From contig JBANSL010000004.1 of the NCBI GenBank assembly GCA_037127255.1, positions 32,928,467-32,992,466 on the forward strand: DNA of 64,000 nt, given 5' to 3'. The position numbers were made by a program, and so were the translations under genes. Numbering within the stretch: the stretch's first letter is position 1; every line of letters starts with the position of its first letter. Shown here piece by piece: positions 36,069 to 46,936 of the stretch. This stretch comes from Persicaria tinctoria. Taxonomy: Eukaryota; Streptophyta; Magnoliopsida; Caryophyllales; Polygonaceae. The notes beneath the pieces are model-generated. The model did not search any database. It saw only the letters and a program-made list of their open reading frames with translations, and was not told where the DNA came from.

Positions 36069-37412
36069 ATGTCGAGACCACATGGCATGAGTAGAAGTCA
36101 GAAAGAGAAATGGAACGGGTTAAACACTAGGAATTTCTTTGTCACGAAGTTCTTTCATGAGCCTACCCTTAGATTGTTACAGATGGATACATGTACTAGG
36201 CAACTGTTAGAGCATGGGGGGTTAGGCCAGTTTTTAGAGAAGAATGCGCCCACTTATCCTAGTTTATGTAAGGAATTTTTAGCGACCTTGAGTGTGGGAC
36301 GTACAGCTATTGAGTTTCGGTTGCTTGGGCGAGATTTTACACTCTCCAAGGAGAGATTAGCTCAGATTTTGGGTGTTACTGCTGCGCCGACTGCTGGTTG
36401 GCTCGATGTCTGCAAGGGTGAGGCCCCTGTTGCTTTCTGGATGGCATCTACTAGGGTGCCTTTTGAGGCCAAGAAGGGCCAGTACAACTCCAGTATTCGC
36501 CATCCCGCACTCCGACTGATTCACAAGGTGCTGGCGAACACCTTCTTTGCACAGGCTGAGGTCAACAAGATCTCGCTGAAGGACATGTCATTCCTATGGT
36601 GTCTGACGCCGGAGAGCCCTGTCGTTCCGGGTTGGGTCGATCTCTTTTTGATGAACTGCAAGGACATAATGGACAAGCGCAACAAGGCAACTATCAGCTT
36701 TGGGGGTCTTATCACCCTCATCGCTCGCACCTGCATCAACGTGAGCGCTGTCCATGATGCTCAGCATGGATCCTTTCTATATGATGAGGCCCAGCTGAGG
36801 AAAGCTGGCCACCTGGAGGGCAGGTCGCCGATGTGGATCTGGAGGGCAGGCCATCATGGGAGTGTTCAGTTGAGACTGCCCCGTCCTCTCCCTTTTGGCC
36901 CTACAGCTGCTGATTTCTTTATGGGAGATGAGATGGCTGAGGATGATGATGAGGAGGAGGAGCAGGCTCCTGAAGCTGAGCAGGAAGATGCTGAGGATGT
37001 TCCCAGAGTTGAGACGGATTTTGGAGGCAGTGGAGCTGGACCTTCTGGCACAGCTGGTGCTGGTTCAAATTACACGCTACAGCAGCAGATGGCCGATTTA
37101 CGTCTCCATCAGAACACTATGTGGGAGCACCAGCAGATGATGTCGCGTCATCAGGACGCAATGTGGGAGCACCAGCAGCAGATGTCCCAGCGCCAGGATG
37201 TGATGTGGGACCACAACCAGCAACTGTACGTGGAGGTTGGAGACATTCGTCGTGATGTCCGTGGCTTGACCGCTCGCCTGGATGATGTCTCTGAGAGCCA
37301 TGCGGCGATCCGATGGATGCAGGAGCAGATATGGCAGAGGCAAGAAGACTTCTATCGATTCGCCTATCCACAGTTTCCACCTTACCCGCCGCCTCCACCA
37401 CCTCACCAGTGA
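36069..37412 (+). CDS. Athila-type downstream ORF (retrotransposon protein of unknown function)
   Basis: A 447-codon frame in sense after pol. Its N-terminal half is globular (NFFVTKFFHEPTLRLL, LCKEFLATLSVGRT, FRLLGRDFTLSKERLAQILG, then VVPGWVDLFLMNCKDI), a pattern found in plant retrotransposon proteins of the Athila ORF1 or putative plant transposon protein type. An acidic tract (DDDEEEEQ) follows, then a repeated decad-like segment at about residues 340-390 built on MWEHQQ, SRHQDA and SQRQDV, probably a coiled coil, and a Pro-rich tail (FPPYPPPPPPHQ). It occupies the position of the env-like frame of Athila elements, but I see no signal peptide or membrane segment. Function is unknown. Confidence 0.75.
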   Translation: MSRPHGMSRSQKEKWNGLNTRNFFVTKFFHEPTLRLLQMDTCTRQLLEHGGLGQFLEKNAPTYPSLCKEFLATLSVGRTAIEFRLLGRDFTLSKERLAQILGVTAAPTAGWLDVCKGEAPVAFWMASTRVPFEAKKGQYNSSIRHPALRLIHKVLANTFFAQAEVNKISLKDMSFLWCLTPESPVVPGWVDLFLMNCKDIMDKRNKATISFGGLITLIARTCINVSAVHDAQHGSFLYDEAQLRKAGHLEGRSPMWIWRAGHHGSVQLRLPRPLPFGPTAADFFMGDEMAEDDDEEEEQAPEAEQEDAEDVPRVETDFGGSGAGPSGTAGAGSNYTLQQQMADLRLHQNTMWEHQQMMSRHQDAMWEHQQQMSQRQDVMWDHNQQLYVEVGDIRRDVRGLTARLDDVSESHAAIRWMQEQIWQRQEDFYRFAYPQFPPYPPPPPPHQ

Positions 37413-38133
37413 GCATGTTAGTTGTTTCTTTTCTTTTCCCTTTTTATTTTTATTTTGATGATTTTTGTTCTCTTTTCCACATTGAGGACAATGTTAGGTT
37501 TAAGTGTGGGAGAGAAGACTTGAAAACTCTCTGTATTTTAGTTCTAATTTGCACTGCATTTTAAGTTTTAAGGTTGCATGTTTATTTCTATTAGTTGTAT
37601 GCATATTTAGTTCTACCATAATTTTTTTTAAAAAAAAAAAAAAAAAAGTTTTAGTTTTTGCATTATTAGGAATAGGTCTTATTTCCCCATGTGGATGCCG
37701 TTTGTCCTCTATATTTTCTGTTGAGATTTATGCCCCATGATGTGCTTGGATTGTTGAAGCCTTCGATATATGTTTTCTATACTATTTGGTGGGCATGATT
37801 GGTTAATAATTGAGCACGTAAAATCTTGAATTTTTGGGTGATATTGAAGTTCTAGACATGACCCTGTGAGGATATTTGGCCTTATTTGGATTCTTTTGCT
37901 CAGTTGTGTGATTTACTCGCCTAATGTTGCTATCTCTTGGCATTGACTGCAGTATCTATTTTTGAAAGACCGATGCACATGTTTGATTGCTTGCGGACTT
38001 TATGGTTATAGTTTGAGTCTTTTATTGAGTTGGTGAATATGTAGTGAATAAGGTGGCAATGGTTGATGCACTTAGTAACCGGGTCTACGCATGACACCCA
38101 TGGGTATGATTCGCGCAAAAAGGTGTTGAAAAC

Positions 38134-38595
38134 TAGGGGTGGGCGCGGGACGGGACGGGACGGGACGGGATGAGGGTCGTCCCGCGTCCCGTCCCGCGTA
38201 ATTTTTGCGGGACGGGACCGGGACGGGATTCACTACTTTTTTTCCAGTCCCGCGCGAGCCTTGTCCCTCACGGGACGGGACGGGACCGGGACGGGACGGG
38301 CCTTGTCCCTCAAATAAAAAATATTATAAAAAAAAAATAAAACTCCTATATATTTTACAATTTTCAAAGGTAATTTATAATATTGGACACACTATACATG
38401 TAAATTACATAAAATATAAAAAATATAAACTCTATACATATATATATATAGACACATTGTATACACACTGTATTCATATATAGAGACATACACGTAACAC
38501 GTACAGTAACTGCATTCAAGTGTATGTATACACACAGTGTGTATATATGTATACACAAGCTATACACTGTGTATATATTTATAATATATTCAGTG

Positions 38596-38661
<66 letters not shown>

Positions 38662-38827
38662 TGCGGGACGGGACGGGATTTGCGGGATAAGAAATCCTCG
38701 TCCCGCGTCCCGTCCCGCATAATTTTTGCGGGACGGGATTCACTATTTTTTTTTCAAATCCCACCGGGATCGGGACGGGCCCGGGACGGGACGAGCCCGG
38801 GATTTGCGGGATTTGTGCCCACCCCTA
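38134..38827. mobile_element. 694-bp non-autonomous hAT element
   Basis: The ends are TAGGGGTGGGCGCGGG and the complementary GTGCCCACCCCTA. A perfect 8-bp duplication TTGAAAAC flanks it (38126-38133 and 38828-38835). GGGAC/GTCCC words fill both subterminal zones. The centre is AT-rich and includes an (AAT)n run at 38599-38661. No coding capacity. It inserted into the Athila 3' region and is the innermost insertion of the stack. Confidence 0.9.
38599..38661. repeat. (AAT)n microsatellite
   Basis: An uninterrupted AAT trinucleotide array of about 21 units lies within the short hAT element. Confidence 0.95.
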
Positions 38828-39416
38828 TTGAAAACTATCCACTAGGAAAGGAAGCTTGATCATTGAGTAACCAGGTTCATTCATGACACCCATGTTTGCA
38901 ACTTGCGTCAAAAGATGTTCAAGTGGACTTCATTTTAGTGAGTTGAGGTGTTGATAGACCGGGGCCATTCATGACACCCATGTTTGCGCTTCGCGTAAGG
39001 AAAGCACCAAGACAAGAAAAAGAAAAAGGAAAAAAATATAGAAAAGAAAAAAAAAGTGTTACATTTTATCTTCTTTATTGTGTCCCGCAAGTAATGACAT
39101 TTCGGTAAAGAATTGGTGATACGGTGGTCAATGTCTATGAGCTTAGTGCATTATTGGTTTGAGTTGAGAGTTGTATCTTAAAGCCTAAACACATGAGTGA
39201 AACACGTTCCCTGTGAGGTCTAGAATTGATATGGTTGCCTGATTCCATTGATTATTCCAATTATGTGCTATGATGTTATTACTCTTTTGTGTTTGCTAGT
39301 TTTCATGCACTTAAAGAATATTGAGGTGCGGATACATGAATTGCTATTCTGTGGGGCCACAAAGTTGAGTTTTTCTGTTGCTTGAGGACAAGCAAAGGTT
39401 CAAGTGTGGGGGAATT

Positions 39417-40644
39417 TGATAGAGCATATTTAGTGTTGCATAATAGATTGCATTTAGCATTATTTAGGTGTGAATATTGCATTTATTTAGTTGAATTTGC
39501 ATTATCACTTGTTGAGTTAGAAGAGGCGGAATCTACATGAGTTTATTGTTTATTTCAGGTAAAGTAGATTGGAGGTAAAATGATATTGAAAAGAGCGGAA
39601 ACGAGTTACAGAAGGAATTAGGAACTGCTGGAGACGAAGAGGAGGGAGTTCGGAAGAATCGCAGGCCGCCCCGTAGCATCTCTGGCCGCCCCGCGGCTCG
39701 AAGGAGAAACGCAGGATTTCGCTGATCGTCGGCCGCCCCGCGGCCCGTACAGTAGCTGAACTTCGGAAACGGATTAAACTTAGGGTTCTTGTTAAACTAT
39801 TTTGGGCCGAATTTCTCTAGACTATTTAAGGCTTTTCTAGTTATTTCGTTCATTCACCTTATGCACTTTACACCATTGTTGAGAGCGCCGTTGAGCATGA
39901 GCAACTAAACTCTCAAGGTTTCGCCTACAGTTTGGATCTTTGATTGTTGAATTGTGAGTTTCTTAATCTAGTTCTTATTCCTATTGCAATGTTTTGACTT
40001 CCTTGTGCTTAATTGCTTGAATGTGTTTTATTCTCTCTGGCCTTGCCGACTAGTTAGAGTAGATTCATTCAATTGCTAGGGTTTTGTAGATTCCTCGTAG
40101 CGAACCTTAACCCAAGTGGCAATCATATCCCTTTAGGACTCGTAGGACTAATTGGATGTGTAGGAAGTTGAATACATGTTGAATATCGACTCGTAGCTTG
40201 ATATTATATGTACCTTGGTTAATTCATAATCTTAATGCTATCTCTAGGTTGAATCTTAACCGTGTTAGGGTTATTTAGAGATAAGGGTTGCTAGGACTCG
40301 TAGGACTAGTAATTTACCTAAGATCTGGACAAGGACATTGATAGGAAAAGACAAGAAGTAGAGGCTGAAACAAGGATCGAATTCATCAATCGAAGTGATA
40401 AATTGTAGGTGAACCTATTCCTCTCCACTGCATTCTTAAACCATTTCACTTTGTTTGCTTGCTTCTGCTTTGCTAAAAGGCAGATCTTTTCACACTAAAA
40501 ACTCCCCCTTTTCTCTCTTAGCAATTATAATTAGACTTGAATTTAATAGATTTCCCTGTGGATCGATCTCTTACTTGCACGCTATACTAGTTAGTGAGTT
40601 TGAGTATTCTTTGGCAAGAACAACGACAGGTTTTCCTCTTGTCA
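39417..40644 (+). repeat. 3' LTR of the Athila element
   Basis: A complete LTR beginning TGATAGAGCATATTTAG and ending CTCTTGTCA, directly after the polypurine tract and directly before the GGTAA duplication. It contains one GC-rich module near 39660-39745. Confidence 0.92.
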
Positions 40645-41092
40645 GGTAACATCCGATAAAATAGACTAGGCAACAACGATTCAAGGTCTAAATACATATT
40701 ACATATATCTTAGTAGCTCCCATAACAATAAAAACCCAATGGCTCAAGCAACCAACCCCAAACTTTGAATTAAAATGGCTGAAAATTGAGTAAGCCAACT
40801 CAGAAAACCTGGGGTAAATTGAGCCAACAGAAAAATCCATAAAAGTTTAAAAATAGCTCTTAAAAGCATCACCTAAAATAGTTCCATATATAACTGAAAA
40901 AAGCAACAGCTCCAAACAACGATGTATTCTTTGTCTTTCCTGAGGAGAGACTGCACAATAGCCTTTTTCATAGTTAACAACATCCATACCAAGCTTGTTA
41001 CTTTGAGAGTGGATAACTTCTGGAACTTCATGTCTCACAAGAAGAGCCCCAGTGGGAATATAGCCGAAGAGAGAGCTTGTCACATGTAGAGA

Positions 41093-41690
41093 AGATAACT
41101 TGTCCTTTTCATGGAGAAATCTTGTAGAAAACATCTATATTAACATATACTCCATCCGTTCCAAAATACATGGGTTTTTAGTTTTCTGCACACTTTTTAA
41201 GGAGCGAAAAACTCTATGAAATATTTTTTTTTAATCAAATTTTTTATATCATTTGATACTTATTACTCATAAGTATCGAATTATATAAAAAAAATAATTA
41301 AAAAAATAATATTTCATAGAGTTTTTCGCTCCTTAAAAAACGTGTCAAAAAAGAAAAGTCCATGTATTATGGAACAGAGGTAGTATTCAATTAGACATGC
41401 TTAAAATAGATATGAGTAGGTTTATCTATCATCTATAACACTGTTAAAATGTTTCTAGATTATTTCCAATAACACTGTTAAAACTGTCTCTAGATTATTT
41501 CCATTAACATCTAAGACAAACTTGCATCAGAATCTGCAAGAGATTGTAACTTGTCCTTTTCATGCAGAAATCTTGTAGAAAGCATCTATATCAACATATT
41601 CAATTAGACATGCTTAAAATAGACATGAGTAGGCTTATCACTTATATATAACACTATTAAACCGTTTCTAGATTATTTCCATTAACATCA
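41093..41690. repeat. Imperfect tandem duplication within CACTA-1
   Basis: AACTTGTCCTTTTCATG and the following ~60 bp occur at about 41098 and again at 41550. ATTCAATTAGACATGCTTAA and the following ~110 bp occur at about 41388 and 41610. The first unit carries the Stowaway element and the second does not. Confidence 0.75.
41150..41383. mobile_element. Stowaway-type MITE
   Basis: The ends CTCCATCCGTTCC and CTACCTCTGTTCC (right end, complement) match the Stowaway consensus as I know it (CTCCCTCCGTTCC). TA duplications flank the element at 41148-41149 and 41384-41385. Both arms contain AGGAGCGAAAAACTCTATGA or its complement, so the 234-bp element folds into a long hairpin. It is derived from Tc1/mariner elements and non-coding. 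Confidence 0.85.
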
Positions 41691-44600
41691 AACAGTCCCA
41701 TTTTTGTGTGGATGTGCATCTGACAGGGAAAGGGGAAACATAGAGAAACAACGAACAAACTGACCTTCAAAGAACGTAGAGAGAGATGAGGTTCCAGCCA
41801 CCTATAGAAGCAAGCTTCGGTACGACAATTCAACCAACACTACTAGAAAAGATCTGTCAAAACTTACTTAAATGGTAACATACTTCCATCAATGGCAATT
41901 TATCTGTGGTAGTTATTTATCTTTGTTAATTTTCAAAAAATATTCTTGAATAAATAAACTTTAGAGGAGACTATATCAAATATAGCTTAGTTAAAGCAAA
42001 AATTATATGGCTCCAAACGTCATGAAACTCAAGTAACATTCCTAAGATTTAGGATCAATGTGGATGCTCTCGAAAATCCTAATTGGGTAATGATGCTTCT
42101 TCAAAGCTAGATTAATTGCAAAATTCAGAGAGACTAATAATATTCACGGCTTAAAAGTGCCTAACACATAAAAGACAATGATATAAAGATGATGATATAA
42201 AGATAACTCCTTAAAAAATAAGAGAAATCATAGACAAGATAATGATATAACAAAAGTGCATACCACATAACTATAACTCCTTAAAAGTGCCTACCACATA
42301 AAGCCCAACATTTTGATATTCTGTTATAACAAAAACATAAGGGCCTGCAAACATAAAAGAAGATGGTAAATATTTCTTTTGTTGTGGCAGTCCCTTCAAA
42401 TAGTATTTGTTAGTGATGAAGAAACCTTTCATATGCTTATTAATTGATAGTTATCTAATGGTCTACACAAAGAACTTGAATAGATTTAAGAAACAAAATT
42501 GCATTTGAAAAAAAATTGGTAACTTGTTATGAAAGGAAAGAGGAATTCAACCACACATAACTAGCTGAGGTGTTTCTCCATATGTAGTTTTCATACATGA
42601 GAGTTGTCTTATATTTCTGTAGTGCCCCATGACCAAACTGAACTGCAATGTGGAAAAGCTCATCTGTGCACAAGATTAAACAAAATTAGCAAAAAAAAAA
42701 AGAAAAAGAAAAAGAAAAAATGCACAGTATTAAAATGTTACAGAGACACCATCTGTAGGCTCAATCACATACTAATCTGGGAGCTCCCACAACCTCATCC
42801 TGGCATATAGCTTTTGCCCAACCTGTTTGTTCTTAGTCTCCACCTCCATCCTTATATTGAAATCAACCTCCCTACAAATTTAAATTAAAAAAAAGTTAGC
42901 ATATTCAAATATCCCAAATATCCTTAATCAGTTGCCTGGCTAGATACGACAGATTTTAACGACACTTCATTTGAAATTACAATTAAATGAAAAGGGGTTG
43001 CATTGGGGGAATAAGTTCTAAAGAATTCTTGTGACTAAGTTGTTACTTTCAGATGACCCCAAATATCTAAAATAAGTAAAGAGGATAGCTAGAATTATGG
43101 TCTTAATTATAATATGACATAATCAACACACATGTAGCTGCAAAACCATTCCAAAACCCACACAAATATGCAATTATACTATGAAAAAACAGCTGTAAAT
43201 CCACATGAATACTTCAAAAAATCAGCAATTACACTATGATGGCTACGTGGACTAGTTTTTGTCTTTCCTTCTTTCTTTGTATCGATTCAAGCTCATATGT
43301 ATCTATTTCTATTTATAAGAAAATCAAAATAAAACACCAATTTCAGCACCAATGAACAAATTCATCACAAATGAAAGAAATATATCCAACCAAAGTAAGA
43401 GAAATGCAAACAAAGTCGCATAAAAAAAATCAGAACATTAGATTATACAAATTTCAGATTTTTTACCACAGAAACGGCATGATCAATCTCTAAATTAAGA
43501 TATTAAAAAAAAGGGAAACATATAATGGAAGAAAAAAATGGGTAATAAACCTTGCTTAGATGGATATGCTCAACAAGTCCGTTATCTAACTCATAACTTT
43601 CAGCAGAAACCACTGGACTCTTGTACTTGTTAAGAGATTAACCAAGGACATTACATTCTAAGACAAGTTTCATAAGAGATCTGAATAAGGAAGAAATATA
43701 GGATACAATTTCAAATTTTCAAAGAAATACTTGATGGGCAGGGCATGGAAGACACTAAAGACTATAAAGTTAGACCAAGTACAAAACCTAGAAGAAAAGG
43801 GACAATCACAACATTCTACATCATCTGCAATGTTTCTTTGCCTTATTCAAGGAGAAGGAAAGGTCTAGGTGATAAGAATGAAGCAAACACAACACACTTC
43901 ATCATATTTTTCCATGCCCATTCTTGGATGGCCTTCCTAAAATCCCCTCAAGATAAAACAGTATAGCCTTTTTGCTTGCTAGAACAAATGCACACCTTTA
44001 AACTCATGTGTTTCTTACACAACCTACAATCAGCTAGTGATACATCTTAAGAGATTTCAAAGCAATGAGGACTGTTAAACAATGATGGGCATTCCATCAA
44101 CGTTGAGCATCAATGTTACACATACACCATATTTCACAATCCTACATTCTAACTACAGCTTCCGGGCAGGCAAGTGTAAAAATGAAGATATGGCCACGAG
44201 GTGAGGAAGCAAAATAGATCAACACTAGTGATGAAAATAGATTAAAAAAAATGCTTCAGGCGAATCGTTTAGTGGTAAAAATAGATCAACACTAGTGATT
44301 CAACATACCAGATCTACACCCTCCACCACCTTGTAAATCGAGAACAATAGGAATGGAGAGAGACATACCTTACAACAACAAGAACCCCGACCTAGGCCAT
44401 CGCCAACCCGCCTTCGCCATAACACAACCCTTCTGATGCTCGACATCCATGCGGTACCCCTAAATTCACCAAGATCTGATGCTCGACATCCATGGTGGAA
44501 TCCCCTAAATTCAGACACTGAAATGAAAGAAAAAGAAACCCTAGGAACCTTAGAAATATAGATCTGTAAAAAAAATTAAGCAAAAAAAAAGAAGCATGGA

Positions 44601-46936
44601 TTGGGTTTTCACAAGAGAGAATGTCGACCTGTTAGGGTTGAAAATAGTGACATAAGCATGAAGGCGGGGAAGGGAGAACGAGACCAAATCCAATAGAAGG
44701 AGTTCGGAGGAAGAAAACCGGTGCCAGAAGAAGAGAGAGTTGAGAAGGAGGTCAGTACCTAAGGGAGTCGGCGATTTAGGGTTCTTCAACTCCCACCCAT
44801 TTTCGCAGCGGCTGGGTCGTCGGGATGGGCTTCAGAGAGCTGACGGTCGGAGGAAGAAGAAAGCACTGAATTGAGGATGAGGGTCGCCGGAGCTAGCTAG
44901 AGGAAGGTCGGATCTAGAGAGGTGAATATTGAGTTGGGGTGTGTTTTCCCCAAAAACTCATTTAAGAGGTGGAGGAGATCTCCACCCCCTCCACCCCCCC
45001 CCCCCCCCCACACACACAAGGTAGAAAAAAAGGCCCTATCTCCACCTCCTCCGCCTCTTAAAAAGAGGGGGAGGAAAACAGGGCCTTGGGGATTTGGGGG
45101 CTCAGGTTTGGAAAGAAGATAGAACGAGGATGAAATGTGTGGGGAGAGAGAAATTAAAGAAGATAGAGATAGAAATTTTATTTAAGTTTTGAGCTACTTT
45201 GAAAAAAGAAAGTTCAATTTTGTTTTTCAAGTGATAACCTTCCCTCCAAAGCCCGCCTTCAATTTTTTTCTAACTTTTTTCAATTCCGCGCTCACTTTTC
45301 CCTAATCGCGCCCATCTTACTTTTTTTATTAAATAGAATTTCACTGTCTCTATATTTAACAATAGTATAAATTGTTTTACACATCACAATTTTTTTTTGA
45401 TGTAATTGAATAATTTAACATCTGTCAATTGTTTGACAGACTTAAATTACATGATGTCTAATTGCAGTATTCTAGTTGTGTTTCTCTGTTAAGAAACAAA
45501 TCAGATAACCATGAGTGGTTTGCCATTCCAAAATCGTCCATCAACTTTCTCCATTCTGATTCAAACTCTTCAGGTGTTATCTCCATGTTCCACACAATGG
45601 TCCTGAGCCTGGTTGTGAACGTGGAGTAGCCAGTCATTGTGTTGTCAATTTTCTGAGACATCTTCTCCATGATGTGCCACATGCATAACCTGTGTCTTGT
45701 CTCAGGGAAGACCTTCTCTACAGCTATCTTCATTGCTGGGTCTTGGTCTGTTGAGAAGATTGTTGGGCAATGACCCATTGCCTTCTTGAAATGTTCAAAC
45801 AACCAAACATAAGATTCCACATTCCCATTTCGCAAAAGTCCCGCCCCAAACAACACACAACCTTTGTGGTGGTCATATCCTGTGAATGGACTGAAAACCA
45901 TCTTGTACCTTCCAGACAACAAACATACGTGTTTCAGTGTAATTACAGTGCTTATATATGATAATGTACTTTAACAAATGCATTATGATAAATAATAATA
46001 TAACAATCAGTGTTTTGTGTTTTGTGTTTACCTGTTCGTATTGTAGGTTGAGTCAAATGATACAATATCTCCAAACAATGAGTAGTTCTTCCTAGAAACA
46101 GCGTCAGTCCAGAACAATATGTTGAGCTTGTCCTCTTGATCCAAATCATATGCAAAATAAAATGCATTGCATGTTTCTTGTTTGTTAAAGAAGCGATCAA
46201 TAACAACCTGAGCATCAGACCCTTTAAAATAAGCCAGGAGATCTCTTCTTTGATTTTTAAAATCAATTGCCAAAGGCCCAACATTGATGTACCCTCCAAC
46301 CATTTCTTGAAACAATCTGTAAGATCTTGCTGTCCCAACTCCTTGTTTTGTACAATCAAGGACAAACTTTCTATGATGCGTACGCATCTGTCTATTTCTC
46401 TTCATGTACATTTTTCCCAATTCATCCACTAAACTATGTGTGTGTTTTTCCTCAAGTTTTGTCACAACAAACCCCTGACCCTGAAAATGCTTGATTATAA
46501 TCCTAGTTGTACACCCAACTCTGCCAGACAACCGATTTCTCATATTTTTTGTGTTCTTGTAATTCTTGTATCCTGCCTTGTTGCAATACAAGTACTTCAG
46601 TTTAATTAACCCTGGCTCCTTAACTATCGCTCCATGTCTTACATCAAAACCAGCCCTATATGCATAATCCAAATAAGCTTTGATTGCTTCCTCCATTGTC
46701 TCATACACTTTTTTTTTTTCTGATGGCCTCAATTCCTCACTGCATATTGGTATCCAGTACATTGTACTGTTTGGTGAGACAAACATTCTACAAGGCAGGT
46801 GCTCTTCTTGTTGTGTTGGCTCAATGTCATTTCCAGGAGGTAAAATAGCAAGAGGTAATGCAGTAGCAACACCTTCAGTAGTAGATGCATCTGAACTTTG
46901 TCTATTTTCATTGTTTGTTTCCATATCAGACTCCAT

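Larger units (their letters stand above)
37413..39416 (+). other. 3' non-coding region of the Athila element with polypurine tract
   Basis: No gene is present. The words GAGGACAATGTTAGG and TAAGTGTGGGAG near 37480-37510, and CTTGAGGACAAGCAAAGG with AAGTGTGGGGGAATT at 39380-39416, are repeated polypurine-type signals typical of Athila elements. The latter directly abuts the 3' LTR. CATTCATGACACCCATG recurs at about 38878, 38967 and in a variant near 38090, giving a short dispersed repeat. The hAT element 38134-38827 interrupts the region. Confidence 0.7.
27363..40644 (+). mobile_element. Athila-type Ty3/gypsy LTR retrotransposon with an inverted 5' region
   Basis: The outer LTRs begin TGATA and the right one ends TTGTCA. 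The 5-bp duplication GGTAA lies at 27358-27362 and 40645-40649. The 3' LTR (39417-40644, 1228 bp) is preceded by the polypurine tract AAGTGTGGGGGAATT. The 5' LTR (27363-28410) is cut short, and the next 2.7 kb is in opposite orientation: gag, primer-binding site and an LTR copy read on the minus strand. The pol frame then reads plus. Outer LTRs differ by only a few substitutions and one indel of about 20 bp, so insertion was recent. An Athila-type downstream frame and a hAT insertion lie between pol and the 3' LTR. Confidence 0.9.
40650..45409 (-). other. Right arm of CACTA-1 with possible captured gene pieces
   Basis: The arm has no CACTA transposase. Minus-strand exon-like pieces are visible: 41134-40847 (GYIPTGALLVRHEVPEVI, then VSPQERQRIHRCLELL), about 43640-43560 (KSPVVSAESYELDNGLVEHI) and about 42875-42780 (MEVETKNKQVGQKLYARM). 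They all lie on the same strand and downstream of a GC-richer leader-like block at 44300-44930. This suggests capture of one host gene, but I do not recognise it. A poly-C tract lies at about 44995-45009. A Stowaway element and a duplication are annotated separately. Confidence 0.4.
26610..45480. mobile_element. CACTA element inside the MULE transposase gene (CACTA-1)
   Basis: The left end CACTACTAGAAAAATACG and the right end (reverse complement CACAACTAGAATACTGC) are imperfect CACTA-type terminal repeats, followed on both sides by TTAGACA. The 3-bp duplication TTT is at 26607-26609 and 45481-45483. Removing the element and one TTT rejoins the transposase reading frame exactly, which confirms both borders. 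Subterminal words GATGTCTTT/ACATCTG recur within 26640-27250 and near 45410-45470. The element contains the Athila retrotransposon at 27363-40644; without it about 5.6 kb remains. No CACTA transposase is recognised. Confidence 0.85.
25627..46936 (-). pseudogene. FAR1-type MULE transposase gene, split by an 18.9-kb CACTA insertion
   Basis: Exon A (46936-46032) begins MESDMETNNENRQSS and contains a FAR1-type DNA-binding region (GFDVRHGAIVK, then GCTTRIIIKHF and EEKHTHSLV) and the first catalytic Asp (SFDSTYN). A GT-AG intron leads to exon B at 45908, with YKMVFSPFTGYDHHKG, the second Asp (STDQDPAM) and RLCMWHIMEKM. At 45481 a CACTA element interrupts the frame. The frame resumes at 26609 with WIPAYYRN, then ESMNHFF, a SWIM zinc finger (CSCSCNLFIRNGYPCRHIL) and, past a single stop at 25858-25860, a C-terminal zinc knuckle (LCSICNQYAPHNSRTCP) ending at the TGA at 25627. 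Apart from the insertion and that one stop, the frame looks intact. It is the transposase of the MULE at 12520-47725. Confidence 0.85.

Noticed and set aside
44250..44285. tRNA-like A box (GTTTAGTGGTAAA)
   Set aside because: No B box or cloverleaf follows.
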